64,000 nt of DNA from an uncultured Flavobacteriaceae bacterium (GTDB taxonomy: Bacteria; Bacteroidota; Bacteroidia; Flavobacteriales; Flavobacteriaceae), in the NCBI GenBank assembly GCA_947500445.1, contig CANMSB010000012.1, positions 1-64,000 on the forward strand, in the 5' to 3' direction. Under the pieces are notes generated by a model, which searched no databases, was not told the origin of the DNA, and saw only the letters and a program-made list of their open reading frames with translations. Below are positions 34,254-43,098 of this stretch, piece by piece. The translations under genes and the position numbers were made by a program. How positions within the stretch are numbered: position 1 is the stretch's first letter; each line of letters begins with the position of its first letter.

Positions 34254-36038
34254 CTAATTCTTGATAATTTTCCCTGTGTAGGTATTGTTGAATATGACAA
34301 TATATATCCCGGGCATATCGATATTAAATTTCCAATCATCGTTGACCCGCTCAAAATCGATGTCCAATTTTTGTCCTTGAATATCATAAACGGCTATCGT
34401 TGTAATGGGCTCAATACTTGTTGTTGTAAAATGGTGCCAAGAGGGGTTTGGGAAAACGCCCATGGTTTTAGGAAATGGCTGTAACCCTTCGGTTATGGTG
34501 TCGCTACCTACCGGAAAAACGCAGTTTTTCAAGGCAAGATATTTTGGATTATTAAAATCTTCCATATATTCTTTTACACCCCAACTACCACTTTTATCAT
34601 AATCCCCATGTGAAGAAAAATGCATGAACAATCCACCATAATTGTTAAACCAGTGACTGAAATATTCACAATATACCTGTTGCAGGTTACGGTGGCGATT
34701 GGCAGCCGTTAACTTTTCGGTAAGCAGTACATTATTCTTTAAAGGCCCTACTGCGACTAAATGTTGTCCACCTTCGTAGGCAATGAGTTCCAAGTCATTT
34801 TCTTTAGCGATAAGGTCCTGATTTTTCATATTGTTGAATGCTTCGTCCAAACCATCTTTCATTCTATTTACGATTTGGCGAGGCGTTATCGATTCAAGAA
34901 GCCCTTCCTCCACAATCTTGTTCGCGCCACCTTTAAAATATGGTGCTATTGCCAAAGCATCTGCTTCGATACCGGAAGGATTGTATTTTGGGCTATTGAA
35001 AAAACCAATAATCTGTTCGGACAACCATGGAACTGTTGCTTGGGTAGGCAGTACTTTAACTATTCTATCATCCGCGTTGAAAACGTCCTCAAAAATAGTA
35101 AAGATATCTGCCGAGCGTTTTGCATTGTATTGTGCCGCTAGGCCATAGCTATTTCCTTCATAGCCTTCTTCGCTGGCAAGATCCGCTATTTCCTTATGAT
35201 GGCCGAAACCACTGTTCCATACTTCGTTGCCATATTCCACGTGAATTTTCAAACTTGGTTTCAGTTCACCTTTGAAAAATAGGGCCAACTGACGAACGTA
35301 ATCATCATCGGCCAAATGAGGTATGTTCACCCAAAGGTCGGTATTTAGCTCGTTGCTCAAAGCAATAACATTTTCCCACGAAACCCCTTTAGCCGTAGTT
35401 TGCGTGTAATAGTCATGCTTTGCCCTGTCCGACCATTTTGACACCTTTGAATTATTGGTACGGGTCCAATCCATAAATCGTATACAGGTAAAATCCTTTA
35501 AAAAGTCCTTCAGCTCATCCGTAAAGATGTTCTCTTTGTAGGTATCCACATATTCGGGGCGAATAAATTTGATATCGGTAATAGGGTCGGTCACCTTGGA
35601 TTCATCTATATGCAGTATTACCCTGTTAGAGACCGAAACCAATGTATCTACCGGAGTATCAAAATTGCCAGAGGCACCGGAAGTGAGCCGTACTTTACCG
35701 CTTCCTTGTACAATCAACCGATACTCCCCGGACGGAATTCGATCTTCAAACCCCTCAAAAAGCAGGGTCTTCACAATTTGAGGTTTGTGCGTTCCATCGC
35801 TATAAGGTATTTTCTCTGGATAGCCATTTGCCAACAAGGGAACCGTCAATTTGGAATCCCAATTCCCCCTATCCGCATCGCTAGTAATCCACTCACCACC
35901 CTGTTTCATAACATCCGTAAATGCTATTTCCGTGGACCAGGAATGGTTCGCGATGAGATTGATGCCAATAGTGTTCTTTTGCTGAGCAAAGGACATTGAG
36001 ACAAAACTAAGTAGGATAAAGAAAGTTGACTTTTTCAT
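34254..36038 (-). CDS. T9SS-secreted candidate clan GH-A glycoside hydrolase
   Basis: 594 residues from the ATG at 36038 (signal peptide MKKSTFFILLSFVSMSFAQ). Barrel-like core about 25-510. IHVEYGNEVWNSGF places an Asn-Glu pair (E272) where clan GH-A enzymes hold the acid/base, and LELIAYEGGQHL offers E422 as nucleophile. C-terminal 80 residues form a Por/T9SS sorting domain (VFPNPSWHHF ... IVIFNNTYTGKIIKN). I do not recognise a named GH family. It lies with sulfatase, esterase and GH106-like genes, so a sulfated or acetylated polysaccharide is the likely substrate. Catalytic residue assignment is inference. Confidence 0.65.
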   Translation of the reverse strand: MKKSTFFILLSFVSMSFAQQKNTIGINLIANHSWSTEIAFTDVMKQGGEWITSDADRGNWDSKLTVPLLANGYPEKIPYSDGTHKPQIVKTLLFEGFEDRIPSGEYRLIVQGSGKVRLTSGASGNFDTPVDTLVSVSNRVILHIDESKVTDPITDIKFIRPEYVDTYKENIFTDELKDFLKDFTCIRFMDWTRTNNSKVSKWSDRAKHDYYTQTTAKGVSWENVIALSNELNTDLWVNIPHLADDDYVRQLALFFKGELKPSLKIHVEYGNEVWNSGFGHHKEIADLASEEGYEGNSYGLAAQYNAKRSADIFTIFEDVFNADDRIVKVLPTQATVPWLSEQIIGFFNSPKYNPSGIEADALAIAPYFKGGANKIVEEGLLESITPRQIVNRMKDGLDEAFNNMKNQDLIAKENDLELIAYEGGQHLVAVGPLKNNVLLTEKLTAANRHRNLQQVYCEYFSHWFNNYGGLFMHFSSHGDYDKSGSWGVKEYMEDFNNPKYLALKNCVFPVGSDTITEGLQPFPKTMGVFPNPSWHHFTTTSIEPITTIAVYDIQGQKLDIDFERVNDDWKFNIDMPGIYIVIFNNTYTGKIIKN

Positions 36039-36596
36039 GTACGGTAGATTTATGTGCATTACTAATTTGGAGCTATTGGTAATCGTATTGATTTCCTTTT
36101 GAATTTTATAAACGAGCCAAAAAATTGCTATTTCAATTCTGTTTTCACTTTCTAACCGATCTAAAACTTCAAAATTTTCCCTCGATCAAAAAGGGTTAGA
36201 GAAGTTCGTTAAACTATTCTCTATGGTAACCCGACGATGGCTTTTGTTGTGGCTCATATTGATACGGTTACAAAAAGAAAAAGCACCGAAAATGTATACT
36301 TCACCCTGTTGCTATTGCTGAAGCGATTTAGAACAACTCCTTTCACTAGCTGAGTTTTTATACGTACCATCGTTAAGCTTAAAGATCATTAAAATTCTAG
36401 AATGGGTTGTCATGCCTTGTCAGGTGTTCATCTAACAAATTGTTTTTGCATTACGGAATGGGATTCCTACGTACGATCAAAAACGCTTGCTTTTTCCCTT
36501 AATGCGGTCCAGAAAACAGATTATTCTTTTATAACAAAAGTATTTGCCCAGGAACGATATATCGGCCATGTCAAGAAGGGAGCCACATGAAATTCA
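36039..36596. other. 558-bp gap without a supported gene
   Basis: Short open frames only, none protein-like. No repeat copy or terminator hairpin was recognised. It probably contains the promoter of the 34254-36038 gene, but no clear TAnnTTTG/TTG pair was found. Confidence 0.4.
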
Positions 36597-38234
36597 CTAC
36601 CCGTTGATCAAACCTTCTTCCCTATAAATTTTGATAAAGCGGTTGTCTAAAGCGGTAGAATCCTTATACTTTTTTCGAAGTGCCCGCAGTTTGGATTTTA
36701 ACTTTTTTACCGTTTCGGAATATGCGGGATTGTCATAAACATTGTTCATTTCATGGGAATCCTTTTTTAAATCATAAAGTTCCCACTCGTCCGTATCATA
36801 ATAAAAGTGTACAAGCTTATAATTTTGGGTGATAACGGCATAGTGCCGCATAACCATATGTTCCGCAGGATACTCGTAATAGTGGTAGTAAACGGCCTCG
36901 CGATTCCATTGTTCTTTTTTTCCGGTAAGAAGTGGAATAAGACTCTCACCCTGCATGTCATCTGCAGCGGTAATACCGGCCGCCTCGAGAAAGGTTTGGG
37001 CGAAATCCAGGTTTTGTACCATTTCGTTTTCCGTAGTATTCGGGGTGATGACATTGGGCCACCGTATCAACAAAGGTATCTTGAACGATTCGTTGTAAAC
37101 AAAACGCTTATCGAACCAACCATGTTCGCCCAGAAAAAAACCTTGATCGGAGGTGTAGACTACCATTGTATTTTCTGCCAATCCGTTCTCATCTAGATAA
37201 TCGAGTACGCGCCCGACATTATCATCTACCGAAGAAATACACCCTAGATAATCCTGCATATATCTTTGGTACTTCCAAATCATTTTTTCCTTAGCTGTCA
37301 TCTTTGGCCAATTCGTCTTAAAATCAGCAGCTATGGCATCCAATATCGGATCATATAAGCTGCGTTGCTCATCACTTACCCTGTTGTCAAAGGTATCTTC
37401 CCATGCCGTTCCCAATTTATCGATTTTGGGTATCACCTCCTCCATTTCCTTTAGTACCGATGGCCTTACTTTGGAATCATAGCTATAGTACATATGTTGG
37501 AGCAAGTTCATTTTGGCCGTTTTCGCAGCGGTACCACGATTTTCGTAACTATCAAAAAGAGTCTCCGGTACTGGAAATGTTTTTTTGGAAAATTCCTTAA
37601 ACTTATCCGCACGAGGCCACCAGGGCCTATGAGGGGCTTTATGGAGGTACATCATCATAAAAGGTTTGGAACTATCCCTCTTTTTGGTAAGCCAATCCAG
37701 TGTCAGGTCCGTAATGATATCGGTGGCATACCCTTTGATATTTACAGTGTCTCCGTTGGTGTCAATAAAATCTGGATCTAGGTATCGGCCCTGTCCCGGC
37801 AGGATCATAAACGTGCCTACTCCCTTTGGCTTGTTCCCAAAATGTAGTTTACCGAACATGGCTGTTTGGTAGCCCGCCTTTTGAAAAAGTTGTGGAAAAG
37901 TGACCTGGGTGGTATCGAAGGGCATAAAATTATCGATCTTACCGTTGAGATGGGTGTGTTTTCCGGTCAATATGACCGCACGCGAAGGAGCGCATATTGA
38001 ATTGGTTACGCTCGCATTGGAAAACAGCATTCCCTCTTTGGCCAAACGATCAATGTTGGGTGTCGGTATTAAACCGTCATTATAAGCACTGATCGCCTGG
38101 TAAGCGTGATCGTCGGACATAATAAACAGGATGTTGGGCCGCTTTACGTTTGCCTTTTTTGAATTTTGGACGCACTCCTCACATGATAAGAGCGCTACAG
38201 ATAAAAATGTCAGTAGCAATATTTCTTTTCTCAT
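36597..38234 (-). CDS. S1-family sulfatase (lipoprotein)
   Basis: 545 residues. Lipoprotein signal peptide with lipobox ALLSC (Cys18). Formylglycine motif CAPSRAVILTG with C81 as the residue converted to formylglycine; metal ligands D41-D42 in MSDDHAYQ and the later TSDQGFFLGEHGWFDK. Hydrolyses sulfate esters on polysaccharides. The modifying formylglycine-generating or anSME enzyme is not in the window. Belongs to the PUL-like cluster on the minus strand; sulfation site and substrate cannot be read directly. Confidence 0.92.
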   Translation of the reverse strand: MRKEILLLTFLSVALLSCEECVQNSKKANVKRPNILFIMSDDHAYQAISAYNDGLIPTPNIDRLAKEGMLFSNASVTNSICAPSRAVILTGKHTHLNGKIDNFMPFDTTQVTFPQLFQKAGYQTAMFGKLHFGNKPKGVGTFMILPGQGRYLDPDFIDTNGDTVNIKGYATDIITDLTLDWLTKKRDSSKPFMMMYLHKAPHRPWWPRADKFKEFSKKTFPVPETLFDSYENRGTAAKTAKMNLLQHMYYSYDSKVRPSVLKEMEEVIPKIDKLGTAWEDTFDNRVSDEQRSLYDPILDAIAADFKTNWPKMTAKEKMIWKYQRYMQDYLGCISSVDDNVGRVLDYLDENGLAENTMVVYTSDQGFFLGEHGWFDKRFVYNESFKIPLLIRWPNVITPNTTENEMVQNLDFAQTFLEAAGITAADDMQGESLIPLLTGKKEQWNREAVYYHYYEYPAEHMVMRHYAVITQNYKLVHFYYDTDEWELYDLKKDSHEMNNVYDNPAYSETVKKLKSKLRALRKKYKDSTALDNRFIKIYREEGLING

Positions 38235-38461
38235 TACAAATTATCTTACCTAATCCTTGAAAATCCCAACCTGGTATATCGTTTCTTTCATTAAATCACT
38301 TGCTGCCTGATCGAAGGCTCCACCAGTAAAGACTATCGATACAAATTTTATGTACAATGACCGTGTCCGTAAAATATCATTCAATATTCAAGCTGTTATT
38401 TGCGTTTGGTTTTGTGTCATTCCCATATCGTTTCACCCAGTGCGTATCAATTAAAAATAAC

Positions 38462-40372
38462 CTAATTTTTAGTTGGTTTAAAATCGTCGGTTCGAAAAGG
38501 AACTGCGGGGAGTCCTGCAGCATTATATAAATTAACTATGGGGTTTCTTGCCCAGGCGTACCGAACATATTTTGGCTTCGTAACTTGAGTGCTCGATAGA
38601 TAAATTTGAGCGTTTTGAATTGTAGCTACGGCTTTATGAAATTCTCTATCTTCCCCTGCGATAACAAAACTCTGTGGTGCTTTACCATCCTTGGTATATA
38701 GCCTTTCCGCATGGTGAAAAGTAAGCAAAACAGTATCGTCCTTAATTGTCATTTCATGGAAACGAGGCCCGTTCGCCACCACATCTTTCCTATACAGCTG
38801 CTCCAGAGCAAGTAACGCAAGCCGTTCACCAACAGTTTTTTTATCCTTTGGGTGTATATCGTATGGTTCTCCAATATCGATGGCAACTGCCATACCTGTA
38901 TTTGGGAGCGTTAAGGCCATATCTTGTGCTTCACGCAAAAAGGCCCAATCATTTTTCGTTTCCGCCAGTTGTGTAGGAACGCCAAAATTCGCTAACTGCA
39001 CGTAGAGGAAAGGAAAATATCCCTGTTTAAATCGAATACGCCAGTCATTGATCAATTCGGGAAAAAGTGCGCGATAACGTTCGCCTTCATTTCCCTCGGT
39101 TTCACCCTGATACCAAATTACCCCTGTTAGCTGACTATTAAGAATCGGATGAATCATGCCGTTATATAAAGCACTTGGACTGTGTTGAACCGAATATGTT
39201 TTTTCTGGAATGGCTTCCAACTTGTCCGAATACTTCCAGTCCTTCCCCAAGTCAAATAGTAGCGATCCTTCGGTACATTTTAAAACCGGGGAGTCTTCGT
39301 TTATCAAAAAAGGGGATCGCCACGGATGTCCCAAACGTAAGGTGATTAAGTTCTTTCCCTTTTTTAGTGCCTGCGGTGTTAACTTCCTCTGGAACACCGC
39401 TAATTTTGACTTACCGATATGTTTGCCGTTTATATAGGCATCAATGAACATACCAGGCTTGCCCAAATACAAGACCAAGGAATCGTTGGGCACCTTATCC
39501 AAGTATAACTTTTTGCGAAACCAATACACCCTATTATTCTCGCCCGACCAATTTAATAGCTCGGTAGTTTCCCAACGCTCATCATCATATCCCCACTTGG
39601 CAACTCCTTCTTTAAGACCTGAATACGCATTTTGTCCAATATCAAAATTACGTGCGATCACTTTTGAGTTGATCGCCGAAAATTCCGCCAAGGTAAATTT
39701 GCCCGACCGTACCTCCGGAATTTCTATTGCCGGCCTAGCGGGCAATCCCTTTAAAACTTCCTTGCTCATCCAAGCTTCGACACTACTGCCGCCCCAGGCG
39801 GAAACTACTATTCCTATGGGGACACCTACCGCTTTATGCAAACGTTCGGCAAAATAATAAGCTACGGCAGAAAATTGGCTAACGGTCTGTGGAGAACAGA
39901 CTTTCCATTTTCCTTTCAAAGTTGTTTTTAAAGGAACATCCGACGGGTTCGCATCCAGCGTAATCATTCTTATTTTTTCGTAATTCGCATTTTTGATTTC
40001 GCGCTCCCAATTAAGTACCCCAGTCCCCATTCTGTAGGCCATATTTGATTGTCCGGAAGCCAACCAAACATCTCCAAATTGGATATCACTATAACTAATG
40101 GATTCTTCTTTTGACTGGATTTCCATATCAAAAGGTCCCCCTGCGGAATGTCCGGTAAGCCTTACCTTCCATTCGCCCTTATCATTGGACACCGTGCCGA
40201 CTATTTTTCCTTTCAGTATACACCGCACCACTGTATTCGGAAGTGCCTTCCCTTCAATGGTAAAGGCCCTGTCTCTTTGAATAACCATATGATTCCCTAT
40301 CAGGCCGTTGACTTCAAGATGGGATTCTGGAGCCTGAAAAAAAAGCGACAAAAGTAGTATTACAATTTTCAT
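38462..40372 (-). CDS. Sialate O-acetylesterase-like (SASA/SGNH) esterase
   Basis: 636 residues from the ATG at 40372 (MKIVILLLSLFFQAPES, Sec signal). SGNH hydrolase: block I WLASGQSNMAYRMG with the catalytic Ser, IWYQGETEGNE (block III), and the C-terminal DIHPKDKKTVGERLA with the Asp/His pair. A beta-sandwich insertion (about 270-380) is common in this family. Removes O-acetyl groups from glycans; in PULs it usually acts on acetylated pectin or xylan rather than sialic acid. Confidence 0.88.
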   Translation of the reverse strand: MKIVILLLSLFFQAPESHLEVNGLIGNHMVIQRDRAFTIEGKALPNTVVRCILKGKIVGTVSNDKGEWKVRLTGHSAGGPFDMEIQSKEESISYSDIQFGDVWLASGQSNMAYRMGTGVLNWEREIKNANYEKIRMITLDANPSDVPLKTTLKGKWKVCSPQTVSQFSAVAYYFAERLHKAVGVPIGIVVSAWGGSSVEAWMSKEVLKGLPARPAIEIPEVRSGKFTLAEFSAINSKVIARNFDIGQNAYSGLKEGVAKWGYDDERWETTELLNWSGENNRVYWFRKKLYLDKVPNDSLVLYLGKPGMFIDAYINGKHIGKSKLAVFQRKLTPQALKKGKNLITLRLGHPWRSPFLINEDSPVLKCTEGSLLFDLGKDWKYSDKLEAIPEKTYSVQHSPSALYNGMIHPILNSQLTGVIWYQGETEGNEGERYRALFPELINDWRIRFKQGYFPFLYVQLANFGVPTQLAETKNDWAFLREAQDMALTLPNTGMAVAIDIGEPYDIHPKDKKTVGERLALLALEQLYRKDVVANGPRFHEMTIKDDTVLLTFHHAERLYTKDGKAPQSFVIAGEDREFHKAVATIQNAQIYLSSTQVTKPKYVRYAWARNPIVNLYNAAGLPAVPFRTDDFKPTKN

Positions 40373-40487
40373 AGTATTTCTACACAGTTTTAACTTTCGA
40401 CAAAAACTAAATTGGTCCGATCGACCCAAATATATAAATCGTTTCAGTAGCGCAAAGACATAGCAAACAAGTCCTTTTAAAACGCTT

Positions 40488-41510
40488 CTAAAGACTTTGT
40501 CTCAAGTTCAGTTCGGCCATAGCCCTAAAACTGTGTTTATTGTTATTTTTAACCGCGGCCACGATATGATTTCCAAGTTTTTTGTTAAACCAATTTAAAG
40601 AGGTTATCTTTTTTGAAAGATGTTGAAAGTAGGGTCTTTCAAATAAGGCCAATACACCTATATCCTTGCCAATTTCAAAATTGTTTTGACGAATACCGTC
40701 CAAAACACCAAAAAGTGACTTTTCGTCAATTACCAAATAGGTATTTCCATACTCGACCGTACCGAAATCTTCGATTAAATTACCCTTCTTGCAAAAATGA
40801 TCGCAGTATTTAAAAAAACCGTTGATGAGCTTGAAAGGAAAGTATTCTGTAGCTGGAAGCAAGAGGTTCAATACGCTGTATCGTGCTAACCGATCGGACA
40901 ATTGTTCCAACCCGTTAAAAGTGTCTTGTTCAAAATCAAAAAGAATGTGCTGTCCTTCCGAACCATCGTTTCGATCGTTCAAAAGTATAACGTTGTCGCC
41001 GACCACTTTACTTTTTAATATTACCGCCAATTTATCAAATGAAAATAGTTGAGGGTCAATAATAAACGTATGGTAATGCCCCGCGGCTTCATCCATAAAA
41101 AGGGCCAGTCTCTCAGAGTTGTTACGATAAACCCTAAAATCGGATTGAACATTATGGTCCTCCAATAACCCTGAAAGCATTTGATAAAATAAACAGTTAG
41201 CGGTATTTACCTGCCCGGTCAGCAATAGTACTTTTTTCAAAGGCAGGCCCGAATCGGGGACAGCTACAAAATACCCTTTTCGATAAATAGAGGTCAAAAA
41301 TCCTTTGTCATATAAATTTTTGTACGCACGGAACACCGTATCTTTTGAAATATCATATGTGGTACTTGAATTGATAATAGAAGGTAGCTTTTCTCCTGTT
41401 TTTAGTTCCCCGCTTTGTATCTTACCAAGCAGTAAATTAATAAACCGGTGGTACTTGGGCAATTTAAAGTTGGTGTCCGATGACAATGCTGTAGTTCCCA
41501 TTTCATGCAA
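40488..41510 (-). CDS. GntR-family transcriptional regulator with sugar-sensor domain
   Basis: 340 residues (ATG at 41510; another ATG three codons later is possible). The N-terminal winged helix (about 18-85: LLLGKIQSGELKTGEKLPS ... FRAYKNLYDKGFL) is typical GntR. The C-terminal domain (about 92-340) looks like a LacI/periplasmic-binding-type effector domain (KKVLLLTGQVN..., DKLAVILKSKVVGDNVILLNDR). Probably controls the adjacent catabolic genes. It sits divergently from the AraC gene across a 373-bp space. Confidence 0.88.
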   Translation of the reverse strand: MHEMGTTALSSDTNFKLPKYHRFINLLLGKIQSGELKTGEKLPSIINSSTTYDISKDTVFRAYKNLYDKGFLTSIYRKGYFVAVPDSGLPLKKVLLLTGQVNTANCLFYQMLSGLLEDHNVQSDFRVYRNNSERLALFMDEAAGHYHTFIIDPQLFSFDKLAVILKSKVVGDNVILLNDRNDGSEGQHILFDFEQDTFNGLEQLSDRLARYSVLNLLLPATEYFPFKLINGFFKYCDHFCKKGNLIEDFGTVEYGNTYLVIDEKSLFGVLDGIRQNNFEIGKDIGVLALFERPYFQHLSKKITSLNWFNKKLGNHIVAAVKNNNKHSFRAMAELNLRQSL

Positions 41511-41883
41511 TTTTTCGATAAATCCGTTACTATTGTTACTATTCTAAATTCTGGATACGGATAACTTGGAACAGATAGTTCCGACTTCCACCCCAAAAAG
41601 AACTGGATACTTGAAATGTTGCATTGGTTGGTCTATACTTCCGGGATATCTTAAAAATACGCGCTTTGGATTCACCTTAATCAAAACTGATTTACCCCGA
41701 ACTCCTTTTGCGGTATACTTTAATAAAAAATCTATTTTCTAAAAAGATCAAAATACCCCATTGTTCGCACAACAAATTATACTTTTACAATATATTTATC
41801 GCAAGACACAATTTATTCTCAAAATAATAGCATAACTATTATATAGTCCATACACAAACTGACTATCTTTTATCCATTTTGAC
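41511..41883. promoter_or_regulatory. Divergent regulator intergenic region
   Basis: AT-rich 373-bp spacer between the GntR and AraC genes, probably with promoters in both directions. It contains a perfect inverted repeat ATAATAG-CATAA-CTATTAT at 41824-41842, about 40 bases before the AraC ATG. That is a fair candidate operator for either regulator. No gene is seen inside. Confidence 0.5.
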
Positions 41884-42762
41884 ATGAAAGTTTTTAAAAG
41901 ATACATTGGTTCTGAAATCAAAGACAAAACCGAAGAATTTGGGGTGCAGATATTGAATATTGGCCATAACATTCATCCCCCGAATAAAAAGTACCCCGAC
42001 GAGGATCATCCTAAGGGCTATTACTTTAATTGGGAAAAAGGGAGGTATTTGAAAGAGTATCAAATTATATTTATTTCTAAAGGAAAAGGAATTTTTGAAG
42101 GAAATGGACTTGCTTCGCAAAAAATCGGTCCCGGTACAATATTTCTACTATTCCCTGAAATGTGGCATCGATTCAAACCCGACCCGAATACTGGATGGGA
42201 GGAATATTGGATCGGCTTCAATGGGGACTATGTAAAATATTTACTTGAAAAGAAGTGTTTTAGTGCTGAAAACCCTATAATCAATGTGTTTTTTATTCCC
42301 GATTTTTTAGAAATATTTTCAAATCTGATAACCTCGATCGAAACCGAAGATCCGCTACAACGTAAAATGGCATCTTTTCATTTGATAAACTTGCTTAGCA
42401 TTGCTTATGCCTCGGTACTCAAGCAAAATAATGGTCTCTCGCATAAAAAGCAAATTATCCATAAGATGCAGAATGAAATTCATAAAAATTGGAACAATAC
42501 CATTGACTTTGAGCGTCTTTGCAAACAATTCGATGTCAGTTATAGTTGGTTTCGAAAATCCTTTAAGGAAATATTTGACACCCCTCCAAACCAATACTTG
42601 ATTTTACTAAGACTCCGTAATGCTGCCCGAATAATCCAAGAAACGAATCTCCCGATTTCTCAAATTGCGTATGAGTGCGGTTTTCATTCTGAACATTATT
42701 TCTCTAGGGTCTTTAAGCAAAAAATGGGCTTGAACCCGACCGATATTCGAAAAAAGAAGTAA
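41884..42762 (+). CDS. AraC-family transcriptional regulator
   Basis: 292 residues. N-terminal cupin-like effector domain (about 20-150, with KEYQIIFISKGKGIFEGNG and PEMWHRFKPDP) and C-terminal double helix-turn-helix (about 195-290: IDFERLCKQFDVSYSWFRKSF and LPISQIAYECGFHSEHYFSRVFK). Typical activator of sugar catabolism. It is the only plus-strand gene in the 34-46 kb cluster. Its ligand is unknown; a breakdown product of the cluster's glycan is the obvious candidate. Confidence 0.9.
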   Translation: MKVFKRYIGSEIKDKTEEFGVQILNIGHNIHPPNKKYPDEDHPKGYYFNWEKGRYLKEYQIIFISKGKGIFEGNGLASQKIGPGTIFLLFPEMWHRFKPDPNTGWEEYWIGFNGDYVKYLLEKKCFSAENPIINVFFIPDFLEIFSNLITSIETEDPLQRKMASFHLINLLSIAYASVLKQNNGLSHKKQIIHKMQNEIHKNWNNTIDFERLCKQFDVSYSWFRKSFKEIFDTPPNQYLILLRLRNAARIIQETNLPISQIAYECGFHSEHYFSRVFKQKMGLNPTDIRKKK

Positions 42763-43098
42763 CACATCCATCTCCAGAAAACCGTCAAACTTTTCCAAAG
42801 TGAAGGCTTGTCCGGTGCGAAATCTAAATCTTAGGGACATTAAGCGCAGATATAGCCGTTTTCCGCTTTGGTGTTTTAACTTCCAAACATAAAACAATCT
42901 TATCGAAGTGCGAACACGTTTCGATCTTAGCATCGAATTCAGTTTCAAAAACAAGTTTTAGGGGCGTTTTGCCCCAAGCAGCTTAAGCAATATTGATAAA
43001 AAACGCTATTTAAAGCAGTAGTACCCGGGGTTCTAATTACAAAAAGATTGAACCCGTTATTTTTAACGTTCAATACCTTCGAATTGAAAAAGTATTAT
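42763..43098. other. 336-bp gap between convergent genes
   Basis: Space between the AraC gene (+) and the GH106-like gene (-). No gene-like frame with recognisable similarity and no strong terminator hairpin seen. Confidence 0.4.

Noticed and set aside
38462-40372. Role in sialic acid metabolism
   Set aside because: The family name sialate O-acetylesterase covers general SGNH glycan esterases. No sialic acid catabolic genes (nanA, nanE, nanK or sialidase) are in the window.
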